A stretch of 64,000 nt of DNA, taken from assembly GCF_003268595.1 (NCBI RefSeq), contig NZ_CP029797.1:2315501-2379500 (forward strand), read 5' to 3'. Shown here in pieces: positions 17,111-27,120 of this stretch. Every line of letters starts with the position of its first letter. The stretch's first letter is position 1. This DNA comes from Paraliobacillus zengyii (GTDB lineage Bacteria; Bacillota; Bacilli; Bacillales; Amphibacillaceae). Below the pieces are notes generated by a model. That model saw only the letters and a program-made list of their open reading frames with translations, searched no databases and was not told where the DNA came from. A program made the position numbers and the translations under genes.

Positions 17111-17773
17111 TTAACTATCCCCTTTATTATCATGTTGTTGTTTTTTTGTTGTTATTGCTATCCCATCGCCTATAGGTACAATTGTAGTATGATAAGCTGA
17201 CATGTTAACTAACCATTCATTATAGGCACGAATCTTTGTTGCAATACGTTGTTGTCCTTTATTTTGGCTACTGTCAGTAGCAACCATTCCTTTGAATAAA
17301 ACATTATCAGATATAATAATGCCATCTTCATTTAAAAATGGCGAATACAATTCGAAAAATCGTTGATATTGTCCTTTTGCTGCATCGATAAAAAGAAGAT
17401 CAAACTTCCCTTTTACTTCTACTTCATTACTAATATCGAGCGCATCACCGAAAACTAAATCGATAGTGTCAGTATCACCATAGTTTGAAATATTACTAAT
17501 AGCTTCTTGATATCTTAGTAGGTCTCGTTCTATTGTTACAATAGTAGTACTAGGATATGCACTTGCCATTTGTAAGGCAGAATAGCCAATAGCGGTGCCT
17601 ATTTCAAGTATTTTTTTTGGCTTTTTCATTCGAATTATTTGTTTTAAAAAAGCAATACCAGTTGGTTCCATAATTGGAACGTGGTTAGCATTAGCATAAA
17701 TCTCTAGCTCTTTTACCCAATTATCCTGTGATTCAATTAAACTGGATAAATATTCTTCCGTTTCCTTGTCCAT
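17111..17773 (-). CDS. trmR: tRNA 5-hydroxyuridine methyltransferase TrmR (YrrM)
   Basis: An O-methyltransferase of the COMT family, 220 residues. SAM motif I is LEIGTAIGYSA near 76-86, the acidic ribose-binding residue lies in TIERD and the metal-site region is FIDAAKGQY. In B. subtilis, TrmR converts 5-hydroxyuridine at wobble position 34 to 5-methoxyuridine. The hydroxylation there depends on TrhP1/TrhP2 encoded just downstream or on TrhO elsewhere. Downstream here is udk directly, so the hydroxylation genes must lie outside this locus if they exist. Confidence 0.85.
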   Translation of the reverse strand: MDKETEEYLSSLIESQDNWVKELEIYANANHVPIMEPTGIAFLKQIIRMKKPKKILEIGTAIGYSALQMASAYPSTTIVTIERDLLRYQEAISNISNYGDTDTIDLVFGDALDISNEVEVKGKFDLLFIDAAKGQYQRFFELYSPFLNEDGIIISDNVLFKGMVATDSSQNKGQQRIATKIRAYNEWLVNMSAYHTTIVPIGDGIAITTKKQQHDNKGDS

Positions 17774-17852
17774 TTAATTTAAATTCCACCTTTTCACGCT
17801 TAAAATAAGGAAATTAGGAGCGATTATCAAGTAATCACCCCCCAATCTCTTG

Positions 17853-19061
17853 CTATAAATCTCGATCTAAATGTTCTTTGGCTAATTCTTTGTGTCTTTC
17901 AAATGTTTCAGCATAATAAATTTCACCGTCTAGAGCAGCTACAAAGAATAAAAATTCTGTATCTTCAGGTTCTATAATTGCTTTTAATGAGTTTTCACTA
18001 AAATTAGAAATTGGTCCCACAGGTATCCCATCTATCCTGTAGGTATTATAAGGTGATTCAACTTCCAAGTCCTCAAGTAAAACTCGGTCTTTATGTGTAC
18101 CTAATGCATACAAAACAGTTGGATCTGTTTGTAGCCTCATATCGTTTTCTAATCGATTATAAAATACACCTGCAATTTTCTTGCGATCCTCTTCTGTACG
18201 TGCTTCTTTCTCAACTAATGAAGCTAATGTAATAACTTCGTGCATCGAAAAATCTTCCATTTCATTGATCTGTGATTGATACGTTAATACTACTTGTTCC
18301 GTTTTTTCTAACATTGTTTTTATAATGTTGTCTATAGAAGGATCTTCTGTATAAAATGGATAAGTAGCTGCAAATAAATAACCTTCTAATGGGTAACGGA
18401 TGTCTGTGTCTAATATTTCTTCCGATAAGATTGATGGATACGTTTGAATTAGCTGACTAATATAAGCTTCATCTTGCATTCTTTCAATAAATTCATCTCC
18501 ATCAATACCAGCATTGTTCTCATATAATGCTGCAATTTCATCAATACTTTTACCTTCTGGTATGGTTACATTAATTACAGCCTCTTGCATTACATTACCG
18601 GTTTGTAATTTGTCTGTGACTTGAGCTAACGTCATGGATGGAGACAACTGGTATTCACCAGCTTGAAATTCCGCAGCATTGTTAAACTTTACGTAAAAAC
18701 GATAAATAAAAGCATTACTAACAATACCCTCTTCTTCTAATATATTCGCTATTTGAGATGTGGATGATCCGAGTGGGATCTCAATGGTTTTTAAAGTTTC
18801 ATCACTCGAGTCAACGGGTGCAAGCCCATCCCTCACATATATGTATCCAGATATACCTCCTACAACTAAGGCTATTGTCAGTAGTACAAGTATTGTTGCA
18901 ACAATCTTTCTTACTAAACTAGCTTCTTGACATCTTTGAATAAAAAGCTCTCCACGTGATTTATAAGACTTCATTGATTCTTTATCATCTATGCTCTCTT
19001 GTGTGTGTTGGTTGTCTTCTTCTATATGTTTCTTTTTCTTTTCGTTATCAGATGTGGACAT
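17853..19061 (-). CDS. mltG: Endolytic peptidoglycan transglycosylase MltG
   Basis: MltG (YceG family) cleaves nascent glycan strands at the membrane and is thought to terminate peptidoglycan polymerisation. The 402-residue protein has a charged cytoplasmic start, one membrane helix at about 52-74, a LysM-like subdomain with the PLGSSTSQIANIL segment, and the catalytic region ASLVEKEARTEEDR, where the active-site Glu lies near residue 285, followed by GVFYNRL and QTDPTVLYALG. It starts the mltG-trmR-udk run. A promoter at 19088-19117 precedes it. Confidence 0.93.
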   Translation of the reverse strand: MSTSDNEKKKKHIEEDNQHTQESIDDKESMKSYKSRGELFIQRCQEASLVRKIVATILVLLTIALVVGGISGYIYVRDGLAPVDSSDETLKTIEIPLGSSTSQIANILEEEGIVSNAFIYRFYVKFNNAAEFQAGEYQLSPSMTLAQVTDKLQTGNVMQEAVINVTIPEGKSIDEIAALYENNAGIDGDEFIERMQDEAYISQLIQTYPSILSEEILDTDIRYPLEGYLFAATYPFYTEDPSIDNIIKTMLEKTEQVVLTYQSQINEMEDFSMHEVITLASLVEKEARTEEDRKKIAGVFYNRLENDMRLQTDPTVLYALGTHKDRVLLEDLEVESPYNTYRIDGIPVGPISNFSENSLKAIIEPEDTEFLFFVAALDGEIYYAETFERHKELAKEHLDRDL

Positions 19062-19087
19062 CTTTAAATCCTCCCTTCATCCGGTAC

Positions 19088-19117
19088 ATTATACTACAAA
19101 AAACAACACTATTTCCA
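19088..19117 (-). promoter_or_regulatory. Probable sigma-A promoter of mltG
   Basis: Minus-strand TGGAAA (19112-19117), an 18-base spacer and a perfect TATAAT (19088-19093), about 27 bases upstream of the mltG ATG. Confidence 0.55.
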
Positions 19118-19148
19118 TTTTATTTTCAAATAAAGTTTATAACACACA

Positions 19149-19179
19149 AAAACAGAAGGAAGTTGTTCCTTCTGTTTTT
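19149..19179. terminator. Terminator downstream of yrzB
   Basis: AAAACAGAAGGAA and TTCCTTCTGTTTTT pair with a 4-base loop and T runs on both strands. It separates the ireB-ruvX-yrzB unit from mltG. Confidence 0.85.
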
Positions 19180-19213
19180 GTTATATTAACACTACTAACT
19201 AACAATGCGAAAA

Positions 19214-19492
19214 CTATTCCTCGTCATCTGTGAGTGTATTAAGCATTTCTTCAACCATTTCCCATTCTTCATCACTTTCAATTTGAAATAGAGCCAAATC
19301 GTCTTCATTATTTTTATCTTCATAACGAAAGGCGAACACTTCTACTTCTTCATCTTCGTTTTGATCAACCGGAACTACTGCTATATAAGATTGTTGATTC
19401 TCATCAACATCAAATGTGAAAAGTACCTCAAATAAATGTTCTTCACCGTTTTCATCTGGAATTATAATTCTTTCTTTTTCTTCTAATGCCAT
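19214..19492 (-). CDS. yrzB: DUF1292 protein YrzB
   Basis: An acidic 92-residue cytosolic protein of the DUF1292 family, function unknown. Conserved features are the DENGEEHLFEVLFTFD start, SYIAVVPVDQNEDEEVEVFAFRY, and a C-terminal ESDEEWEMVEEMLNTL. The ATG at 19492 follows GGAGGTG. An upstream ATG at 19522 would overlap ruvX and lacks a ribosome site. The ireB-ruvX-yrzB order downstream of alaS is conserved in Firmicutes. It ends at a strong terminator. Confidence 0.9.
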   Translation of the reverse strand: MALEEKERIIIPDENGEEHLFEVLFTFDVDENQQSYIAVVPVDQNEDEEVEVFAFRYEDKNNEDDLALFQIESDEEWEMVEEMLNTLTDDEE

Positions 19493-19508
19493 TTTTTGCA
19501 CCTCCAAC

Positions 19509-19925
19509 TTATTGATGGGCATCTAAATACCCTTGTAATATCATGACTGCCGCCATTTTATCAATTACTTTTTTTCTTTTTTTTCTACTCATATCTGCTT
19601 CTATTAAAACACGTTCTGCAGCCATTGTCGTTAAACGTTCATCCCACATAAATGTTTTTAGTTGAAACGTTTCTTCTATGAAAGTGGCAAACCGCTGACA
19701 AGCCTCTCCTCGTTCACCTATTGAGCCATTCATATTTTTTGGTAAACCTACAATTACTTCTGTTATTTCATGTTCTTTAATAAGATCTGCAAGCTGTTTT
19801 TCTACTGTTTTGAAATCTAATTCATCCCAGTACAACGTAGTGATACCTTGGGCTGTCCACCCAAAAGCATCACTAACTGCAATACCAATCGTTTTAGAAC
19901 CAACATCTAACCCCAATTTTTTCAT
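19509..19925 (-). CDS. ruvX: Holliday junction resolvase-like RuvX (YqgF)
   Basis: YqgF-family RNase H-fold nuclease of 138 residues, linked to pre-16S rRNA 5' processing in E. coli and to Holliday junction resolution in others. The first catalytic Asp is in [16 protein letters not shown] (D7). The later motifs are [10 protein letters not shown] and the WDERLTT block with the second acidic site. It starts 1 base after the ireB-like gene and precedes yrzB by 16 bases, an operon conserved with alaS. Confidence 0.94.
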   Translation of the reverse strand: MKKLGLDVGSKTIGIAVSDAFGWTAQGITTLYWDELDFKTVEKQLADLIKEHEITEVIVGLPKNMNGSIGERGEACQRFATFIEETFQLKTFMWDERLTTMAAERVLIEADMSRKKRKKVIDKMAAVMILQGYLDAHQ

Positions 19926-19926
19926 G

Positions 19927-20193
19927 TTACTCCTCTTTGTGCTGAACTAAGTAGTACTTAACTAATTCTTCAATTAGCTCGTCTCTTTCAATTCTTCTAA
20001 TTAGATTTCGTGCATCTTTATACCTCGGAATGTACGCCGGATCACCCGAAAGTAAGTACCCAACGATTTGATTGATAGGATTATAACCTTTTTCTTTTAA
20101 TGCCTCATAGACAGTAAATAATACTTCGTTAACATTCTCTTCTAAGGGCTCTTCTGAAAAATTGAATTTCATGGTTTTATCCATTGAGTCCAT
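19927..20193 (-). CDS. ireB: IreB-family regulatory phosphoprotein (YrzL)
   Basis: An 88-residue DUF965 protein. In Enterococcus, IreB is phosphorylated by the kinase IreK and regulates cell-wall stress tolerance; the role in Bacillaceae is not established. Strongly conserved segments are [31 protein letters not shown] and [18 protein letters not shown] chose the ATG at 20193 because GGGGTG is 6 bases upstream and the length then equals B. subtilis YrzL. The first ATG at 20202 is too close to that site. Confidence 0.9.
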   Translation of the reverse strand: MDSMDKTMKFNFSEEPLEENVNEVLFTVYEALKEKGYNPINQIVGYLLSGDPAYIPRYKDARNLIRRIERDELIEELVKYYLVQHKEE

Positions 20194-20364
20194 ACATAAC
20201 ACCCCGCCTTTTTATCATGTCCAGTTTTTTGTACCTAAAAAGTTTCTTCAAATGAAACTGTCACTATAAATTTTTCTTTTACATATTATTGTAAACACAA
20301 ATAGCATAACATACTTTATTTAATCTTTTCTCTATTATATCGTTTTTATACGAAAAATAACAAT

Positions 20365-22998
20365 CTATTCGATTGAAGAAATAAATTGTTTAGCATATGA
20401 CAATGCTTCATCCAATTGTTCTGGATTCTTTCCTCCGGCTTGGGCCATATCAGGACGACCGCCTCCGCCTCCGCCACAACGAGTTGCTGTTTCTTTAATT
20501 AACTTACCAGCATGATAGCCACGGTCAATAAGATCCTTTGTCACACCAGCAGCCAATTGTACTTTGCCATTATTAACAGCACTTAACAATACAATACCTG
20601 ACACAAGCTTTTGTTTTAATTCATCTACCATACTACGTAATTGATTAATATCTGACACATCAACTTGTTTAATTAAATATGATACGTCATTTACTTGTTC
20701 AACATCGTCAAGAATAGATGCCGCTTCTATATTAGAGAGCTTTTGACTTAGTGAGTCCCTATCTTTTTGCAACTCTTTTATTTCTTGAAATAAACTATCG
20801 ATACGTTGTGGTACTTGATCTAGTGAAACTTTCAACAAACTAGCAGCTTTCTGGAGATGGTGCTGTTGATTTGTAACATGTAGATAAGCACCTTTACCAG
20901 TTGTTGCTTCTATTCTTCTTGTACCTGCACCTATTCCAGATTCTGTTGTGATTTTAAATAAACCTATTTCAGCAGTATTCAAAACATGACAACCGCCACA
21001 TAGTTCAATGCTAAAATCACTAATTTTTACTACTCGAACAACATCACCATATTTTTCACCAAATAATGCCATTGCACCCATTTCTTTTGCCTCTTCAATT
21101 GGATAACTCTTAATTGAAACTGCTAGGGACTCCCATATTTTTTGGTTAACAATTGTTTCAATCTGTTCGATTTCCTGATCTGTGATGGTACTAAAATGAG
21201 AAAAATCAAAACGCAAACGATCGGTAGCCACTAACGATCCAGCTTGATTAACATGTTCACCCAGAACATCTTTTAAAGCTTGATGTAGCAAGTGTGTAGC
21301 CGTATGATTTTTAATGATTGATGTACGTGCTTCTTTATCAACAACAGCTTTAACAATGTCACCACTGTTCAAGTTACCTTTTGTAACTGTTACACGGTGT
21401 AAATGTTGTCCTTTAGGAGCTTTCTGAACACCTTCAACTCTCGCTTCAGCTTGTTCCGTATAAAGCCAACCTATATCTGCTACTTGTCCACCGCTCTCAG
21501 CATAAAAAGGCGTTTGGTCTAACAAAACATAAACTTCTTTCTCACTTGATTGTGTGACAACTTCTTTATTCTCTATAATGGTTGAAATAACTGTGTCTAC
21601 TTTCAAGTGATCATATCCGACAAAAATACTCTCTGCTGTAAGCTCACCAAACACACTGTCTTGTACTTGCATCGAATCGACTTTTTGTCTTGCATTACGC
21701 GCTCGACTTTTTTGCTTGTCCATTTCTTCTTTAAAACCTGCTTCATCAATTGTAAATCCTAGTTCATTCACATATTCCTCTGTCAATTCTTTTGGGAAAC
21801 CATACGTGTCATACAATCTAAATACTTCTGTTCCAGGGAAGACTTTGCTTCCTTGGCGGTTCTCTATTTCGATAATGTTTTCAAGAATGGTTAAACCTTC
21901 ATGTAACGTTTCATGAAACCGTTCTTCTTCGGTTTTCACTACATTTTCAACAAATGCTTGTTTACTCTGTACATTGGGATAAAATGCTTGCATAATTTCT
22001 CCAACTGTCACAACCAATTGATACATAAATGGTTTCTCTATTCCAATTTGCTTTGCGAAACGAACTGCTCTACGTAACAACCTTCTTAACACATAACCTC
22101 TTCCTTCATTCGAAGGTAATGCACCGTCAGCAATAGCGAATGTAACGGTACGTATGTGGTCAGCAATAACTTTATAGGCAACATCCATAGACTCTTCTTC
22201 GCCATATTTAACAGTAGCTAGTTGTTCTACTTTTTTAATGATAGGTAGAAATAAATCTGTTTCAAAATTAGTTGGTGCATTTTGAATAACACACACCATA
22301 CGTTCTAACCCCATACCTGTATCAATGTTCTTCTTTGGTAAAGGTGTATACGTGTCATCAGGATTGTGATTAAATTGTGAGAAAACAAGATTCCATATTT
22401 CTAAATAACGATCATTTTCTCCACCTGGATATAGTTCTGGATCAGTTGGATCATTGCCATACGCTTCTCCACGGTCATAAAAAATTTCCGTATTAGGACC
22501 ACTAGGACCTTCACCGATATCCCAGAAATTCTCTTCTAATCGAATAATACGCTCTTCAGGTAGTTTGATATTATTTTTCCACAGATCATATGCTTCGTCA
22601 TCTTCTGGATGCACTGTAACTGCTAATTTTTCAGGATCAAAACCAATCCATTTCTCATTCGTTAAAAACTCCCAAGCCCATTGAATGGCTTCCTCTTTAA
22701 AATAATCACCAATCGAGAAATTACCAAGCATTTCAAAGAAAGTGTGATGACGCGCTGTAAAACCAACATTTTCAATATCATTTGTTCGTATAGATTTTTG
22801 CGCGTTAACAATTCTTGGATTGTCCGGGATAACTCTACCGTCAAAATACTTCTTTAGTGTTGCAACACCACTATTAATCCATAATAATGTCGGATCTTCC
22901 TTAGGTACTAGAGATGCGCTAGGTTCCACTCTATGTCCTTTTTCTTCAAAGAAATCTAAAAACAATTGTCTAACTTGTGCTGAAGTGAGTGTTCTCAA
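20365..22998 (-). CDS. alaS: Alanyl-tRNA synthetase
   Basis: AlaRS charges tRNA-Ala and proofreads Ser/Gly mischarging. The 877-residue protein has the class II catalytic core with RTNDIENVG and [20 protein letters not shown], the tRNA-recognition region, the editing domain with zinc ligands HTATH near 560-564 and CGGCH near 665-669, and a C-terminal glycine-rich domain ([17 protein letters not shown]). The start is TTG at 22998, seven bases after GGGAGGT. A T-box leader and sigma-A promoter lie directly upstream, so expression should follow uncharged tRNA-Ala. Confidence 0.97.
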   Translation of the reverse strand: MRTLTSAQVRQLFLDFFEEKGHRVEPSASLVPKEDPTLLWINSGVATLKKYFDGRVIPDNPRIVNAQKSIRTNDIENVGFTARHHTFFEMLGNFSIGDYFKEEAIQWAWEFLTNEKWIGFDPEKLAVTVHPEDDEAYDLWKNNIKLPEERIIRLEENFWDIGEGPSGPNTEIFYDRGEAYGNDPTDPELYPGGENDRYLEIWNLVFSQFNHNPDDTYTPLPKKNIDTGMGLERMVCVIQNAPTNFETDLFLPIIKKVEQLATVKYGEEESMDVAYKVIADHIRTVTFAIADGALPSNEGRGYVLRRLLRRAVRFAKQIGIEKPFMYQLVVTVGEIMQAFYPNVQSKQAFVENVVKTEEERFHETLHEGLTILENIIEIENRQGSKVFPGTEVFRLYDTYGFPKELTEEYVNELGFTIDEAGFKEEMDKQKSRARNARQKVDSMQVQDSVFGELTAESIFVGYDHLKVDTVISTIIENKEVVTQSSEKEVYVLLDQTPFYAESGGQVADIGWLYTEQAEARVEGVQKAPKGQHLHRVTVTKGNLNSGDIVKAVVDKEARTSIIKNHTATHLLHQALKDVLGEHVNQAGSLVATDRLRFDFSHFSTITDQEIEQIETIVNQKIWESLAVSIKSYPIEEAKEMGAMALFGEKYGDVVRVVKISDFSIELCGGCHVLNTAEIGLFKITTESGIGAGTRRIEATTGKGAYLHVTNQQHHLQKAASLLKVSLDQVPQRIDSLFQEIKELQKDRDSLSQKLSNIEAASILDDVEQVNDVSYLIKQVDVSDINQLRSMVDELKQKLVSGIVLLSAVNNGKVQLAAGVTKDLIDRGYHAGKLIKETATRCGGGGGGRPDMAQAGGKNPEQLDEALSYAKQFISSIE

Positions 22999-23035
22999 TT
23001 CAATAACCTCCCTGATTTAAATATGTATCTTAAAA

Positions 23036-23290
23036 AAACTAAAAGCTCCCGTCTCTGCAAAAAATTGCAGGGACGAGAGCTGAATATCGCGGTACCACCC
23101 TGATTATGAACTAATACGTTCATCATCTTGAGCACGATAACGGTGTGTGACCGGCAGGTATTAACTGCTCTCTGAACTAGCTTCTGTGACCCTTCATTTA
23201 GAATTTCTTACAGCCTAAGGAAATTCCTCTCTTTTAATGGTCTGCCACATACTGATGATCATCTACGATTTAAGACATGTTACTTGCTAG
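23036..23290 (-). promoter_or_regulatory. T-box riboswitch leader of alaS
   Basis: The minus strand carries the T-box core CAGGGTGGTACCGCG (23088-23102), followed by a terminator pairing AGCTCTCGTCCCTGCAA with TTGCAGAGACGGGAGCT (23044-23081) and a T run. Upstream are Stem I features: AGTA, the AGAGAG motif and a specifier region AGAAGCTAG, in which GCU (Ala) is the likely specifier. Uncharged tRNA-Ala would stabilise the antiterminator. Confidence 0.92.
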
Positions 23291-23293
23291 CAT

Positions 23294-23322
23294 ATTATAG
23301 ATAATATTTAAACATATGTCAA
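23294..23322 (-). promoter_or_regulatory. Consensus sigma-A promoter of alaS
   Basis: Minus-strand TTGACA (23317-23322), exactly 17 bases, then TATAAT (23294-23299). The -35 box overlaps the stop-codon region of yrrI. Confidence 0.88.
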
Positions 23323-24386
23323 TCTGTTGATCTAAACTCCTTCATATGCTTAACAATCACTTTTAAAACCGTTACAAATGGAATAGCCACAATCATACCA
23401 ACTATTCCAGCTATTTCACTACCAACTAGCAAGGCAAAAATTATAATTATCGGATGTAAATGAACACTTTTTCCAACGATATAAGGAGAAAGTAGATTTC
23501 CTTCTATGAGTTGGACAACAATCACCCCTAGTATTACATAGACAACTTGCTTCATAGATATGGTAAAGGCAATTATTACTGCTGGTACAGCCCCAATGAT
23601 AGGACCGAAATAAGGAATTATATTTGTTATTCCCATCAAAATTGCTAATACAATAGGATATTTCATACCAATAATCAGAAAAATAATATAGGTCGTTAAA
23701 CCAACAAATAAGCAAACAAGTAACTGCCCTCTAACATAAGCACCAAGCGTTTTATTAATCGCGGGTCCTAAAACTTTACTATCTTCCTGATACCTTTTAG
23801 GAATTAACTTAGCCGTACTAGATTTTATTAATTTATAATCTTTTAGCATATAAAAAACTAAAACAGGTATTACAGCAATTATAATAAATAAATCCATTAT
23901 CTTTGTAGCATTTTTTAATATAGAAGTTACATATTGTGTGATAAACTCTTCTATCTCGTTAAAAAACAAATCCATACGATCATGAAATGTTTCTGGTAGA
24001 AAAGATGTGCTTTCATACAATTGATAAATCTTTGTACGATATGTATGGATAAAATCAGGTAAATTTTCTTGTAAATCTTTTAATTGCAAGACAAATGCCG
24101 GAAATATGTGATAAGCAATATACCCTATGCTAGTAATGAACAAAAGGTAAATTAGTGTGATAGCTAACCAACGTGGTATTTGATAAGTGTGTATTTTTTC
24201 AACAAGTGGGTGTAACAAAAAAGCAACAATACTTGCTATTATAAATGGTGTACTAATATGCAGTAGGCTGACCAACACAGAATGATAGAAAGGAAATAGT
24301 TTGAGCATTAAATAGAAAAATAGGAGTAATAAGATACCGAATACAATCCAATACAACCAATGGATTATTTTTTTTTGATTAAACAT
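23319..24386 (-). CDS. yrrI: AI-2E family transporter YrrI
   Basis: A multi-spanning membrane protein of 355 residues in the AI-2 exporter superfamily (UPF0118/TqsA type), with about eight helices. Conserved segments are the central FYMLKDY, GQLLVCLFVGLTTYI, the GITNIIPYFGPIIGAVPA motif and the C-terminal EGNLLSPYIVGKSVHLHP. Substrates differ within the family; some members are Na+/H+ antiporters. The B. subtilis orthologue sits at the same place upstream of alaS. Its stop region doubles as the alaS -35 box. Confidence 0.88.
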   Translation of the reverse strand: MFNQKKIIHWLYWIVFGILLLLFFYLMLKLFPFYHSVLVSLLHISTPFIIASIVAFLLHPLVEKIHTYQIPRWLAITLIYLLFITSIGYIAYHIFPAFVLQLKDLQENLPDFIHTYRTKIYQLYESTSFLPETFHDRMDLFFNEIEEFITQYVTSILKNATKIMDLFIIIAVIPVLVFYMLKDYKLIKSSTAKLIPKRYQEDSKVLGPAINKTLGAYVRGQLLVCLFVGLTTYIIFLIIGMKYPIVLAILMGITNIIPYFGPIIGAVPAVIIAFTISMKQVVYVILGVIVVQLIEGNLLSPYIVGKSVHLHPIIIIFALLVGSEIAGIVGMIVAIPFVTVLKVIVKHMKEFRSTD

Positions 24387-24435
24387 TAGTAATTTATCCC
24401 CTTATTAAAAGTTAACAGAAATGCTTCATCATCTT

Positions 24436-24624
24436 TTACCACTGCATCTTTCTATCTTCTTCCGTAAAAAGATCATCAAGTGAACTTAGGGAACCATCCT
24501 CCTCAACTTCATGCATATTAAAAACACCTTCCATTACAGTAAGTTCGATAAAACAATTCCAGCAATAATAATGTTGATTTCCTATTTTCCCTATGTTTTT
24601 CCCTTTACAATTTGGACAATACAT
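24436..24624 (-). CDS. yrzR: Small zinc-ribbon protein (YrzR-like)
   Basis: A 62-residue protein from the ATG at 24624, behind AAAAGGAGTG. Its N-terminus has two zinc knuckles, CPNC at 3-6 and CWNC at 24-27, followed by an acidic C-terminal tail. Location between recD2 and yrrI matches a small zinc-ribbon gene in B. subtilis. Function is unknown; such ribbons often bind RNA or protein. An upstream in-frame ATG at 24675 lacks a ribosome site. Confidence 0.7.
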   Translation of the reverse strand: MYCPNCKGKNIGKIGNQHYYCWNCFIELTVMEGVFNMHEVEEDGSLSSLDDLFTEEDRKMQW

Positions 24625-24722
24625 GTATTTCGCACTCCTTTTACCTAATAAAACAATTACTGCTATTCTTTCCACCTTTTTGGTTATTTATTCAACTCAA
24701 ATTATTACAATCTTATGAATAC

Positions 24723-24763
24723 ACTAAAACACACCATACAGCGATTGTATGGTGTGTTTTAGT
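24723..24763. terminator. Terminator downstream of recD2
   Basis: An 18-bp perfect stem from ACTAAAACACACC... to its complement, with a 5-base loop. It is immediately downstream of the recD2 stop on the minus strand. Confidence 0.8.
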
Positions 24764-24767
24764 ATAT

Positions 24768-27098
24768 CTATAAGAAATCATAAGGGGATAAAGCACTATC
24801 CTCCTCATTCTCAGTAGCAGTTTTCAGGTTTTGATCTTCTTTTATTATAAGCGTTAATTTATCAGTTAAGGTTGTATATCGTTTATTTGTATCTTCTTCT
24901 TTTACGCCATATAGAAAAGCTTGTTTATCGCCACAAATAATTAAAGATTGTTTTGCACGCGTTAATGCCGTGTATAACAAATTCTTACGAAGCATTCGTC
25001 GATAACCCGGCACAACAGGTAATATAACAATAGGAAACTCACTACCTTGTGATTTATGGATTGATATACAATAAGCATGCATTAAGTTTAATAAATCTTT
25101 TCTTTCATAAACAACATCTTTCTCATCAAATGACACAACTACTTGTTCAACTTGATCGACATTTTCGTCTTCTTGAAAAATAGCTGTTATCTCTCCTATA
25201 TCTCCATTAAAGACGCCATCTTCGGCCTGATTAACTAATTGAATGACTTTATCTCCAGTGCGGAAGGTAACATCTTTAGCTCTTAATTCCCTACGATCTT
25301 TTCTTTTAGGATTAACTAACTTTTGAATTTCCTCATTTAACTGATGAATGCCTGCCTGAGATCGGTACATTGGGGCTAAAACTTGAATATCTTTAAGCTC
25401 AACACCCTTTTCATGCGCCTTAGTTACAATTTGTTTAACAACATCTACGACGTGTCCTTCATTACAAGCAATAAAATTAAAATCATTTGCTTTTTGAAGT
25501 GATTCTTTCGTTACTCTTTTTTGTTTCATTTCATGTGCTAACTGAATAATTTTCGAGCCCTCTTTTTGCCGATACACTTCTTCCAATTTAACAGCCGGTA
25601 CCAATTTACTTGCAAGTAGATCTGCTAATACTTGACCCGGTCCCACAGATGGTAATTGATCTTCATCACCCACTATTAACACTTGCATTTCTTTAGGTAT
25701 TGCTTTAAATAATTGATTAGCTAGAAAGACATCTACCATCGAAAACTCATCAATCACTAATAATTTTCCATTTAGCTGATTATCTTCATCTTTTTCAAAA
25801 GATTCATTTCCATCCCAACCTAGTAATCTGTGGATAGTAACAGCAGGCAAACCCGTAGACTCATTCATCCTTTTTGCTGCCCTTCCTGTTGGAGCTGTTA
25901 ACACAAATGGGAAATCAGATTTATTATCATATTTATCAATATCTGCAGACAAATCATATAACTGTTCATACGCCTTAATAATACCCTTGATTACAGTAGT
26001 TTTACCTGTTCCTGGCCCACCTGTAAGAATCATCACTTTTTCAGTTAAAGCTTGTTTAATCGCAGCGAATTGTTCTTGTCCATAACTTAATATTTCATCT
26101 TCTTCAATTTGTCCTACAATTTTTAATAATTCAGCTTCCACCACATCATCTTCTATCTCTTGTTCAAGAACACGATTTAATTGCGTTGTGAAACCCGCTT
26201 CCGCATAATACAAAATTGGTAGAAATACCTTATCATTTTCTTCCATTATTAATTGTTTTTCTTCATTTAAAGATTGTAGTTCCGTCCAAATTTCCTCTTC
26301 TGTTATTTGATAACGTTTTGCTTGTATTAATCGACTCGATTGTTCGATTAATGCTGTTACTGGAAGATACACATGTCCATTTTGTGTTGAATCTTGTAAA
26401 CAAAACATGCAACCAGCCTGAATTCTACTGGGATGATTCATTGCTATGTTATGTTGTTTAGCAACTTCATCTGCTCGTAAAAATCCAACACCATCAATGT
26501 CAAAAACATATTGATACGGATTTGTTTCTAATATATTTATTGCTTCATCTTTGTATACTTGATAGATTTTTTGTGCCATCTTTAATCCGAAACCGTATTT
26601 AGAGAGATGGACAACAACATGCTCAAATCCTTGATGTTCTTGTAACTTTTGATGAAGTCCCTCGGCTCTATCTTTGGTCAAGCCACGAATATCATCTAAG
26701 ACATGAGGATCTTTCAATATTTTAGAAACAGCATTTTCACCAAGTTTTTCAACGATTCGCTGCGCTGTTTTTTTACCAACTCCGTGAAACAGTTCACTTG
26801 ATAAATAAGCAACTAATCCTTCTTTCGTGTCTGGTATATAACGTTCATAATGCGTTACTTGATACTGCAAACCAAATTTTTTGTGTTTAATAAAATCCCC
26901 ACGAAAGATATACGGTTCTCCCATGTTCAGTTGATTAAAATAGCCTTTTATTACAACTTCCTTTTCAGAGAACGTTTCATTAGTCTGGAGCACTTTAATT
27001 TTAGCAATGGAAAAGTGTTCTTGATGATTAGTGAAAATCATATGAATTAGTTCCCCTTTTATATAATTCTCTTCCACTTTATTGTAGTTGTCCTCCAT
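24768..27098 (-). CDS. recD2: ATP-dependent DNA helicase RecD2 (YrrC)
   Basis: A 5'-3' superfamily 1B helicase not tied to RecBC, involved in replication-fork maintenance and repair. The 776-residue protein has an N-terminal OB-like region, helix-hairpin-helix elements (HGVGKKTAQRIVEKLG, FDIDGVGFLRADEVA), Walker A GGPGTGKTT near 361, motif II VIDEFSM, GDEDQLPSVGPG, and the C-terminal SH3-like and CISIHKSQGSEFPIV motifs. It follows the TPR gene by 22 bases and ends at a strong hairpin. Confidence 0.95.
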   Translation of the reverse strand: MEDNYNKVEENYIKGELIHMIFTNHQEHFSIAKIKVLQTNETFSEKEVVIKGYFNQLNMGEPYIFRGDFIKHKKFGLQYQVTHYERYIPDTKEGLVAYLSSELFHGVGKKTAQRIVEKLGENAVSKILKDPHVLDDIRGLTKDRAEGLHQKLQEHQGFEHVVVHLSKYGFGLKMAQKIYQVYKDEAINILETNPYQYVFDIDGVGFLRADEVAKQHNIAMNHPSRIQAGCMFCLQDSTQNGHVYLPVTALIEQSSRLIQAKRYQITEEEIWTELQSLNEEKQLIMEENDKVFLPILYYAEAGFTTQLNRVLEQEIEDDVVEAELLKIVGQIEEDEILSYGQEQFAAIKQALTEKVMILTGGPGTGKTTVIKGIIKAYEQLYDLSADIDKYDNKSDFPFVLTAPTGRAAKRMNESTGLPAVTIHRLLGWDGNESFEKDEDNQLNGKLLVIDEFSMVDVFLANQLFKAIPKEMQVLIVGDEDQLPSVGPGQVLADLLASKLVPAVKLEEVYRQKEGSKIIQLAHEMKQKRVTKESLQKANDFNFIACNEGHVVDVVKQIVTKAHEKGVELKDIQVLAPMYRSQAGIHQLNEEIQKLVNPKRKDRRELRAKDVTFRTGDKVIQLVNQAEDGVFNGDIGEITAIFQEDENVDQVEQVVVSFDEKDVVYERKDLLNLMHAYCISIHKSQGSEFPIVILPVVPGYRRMLRKNLLYTALTRAKQSLIICGDKQAFLYGVKEEDTNKRYTTLTDKLTLIIKEDQNLKTATENEEDSALSPYDFL

Positions 27099-27120
27099 TA
27101 CTAAAATACCCCTCTGCTAT

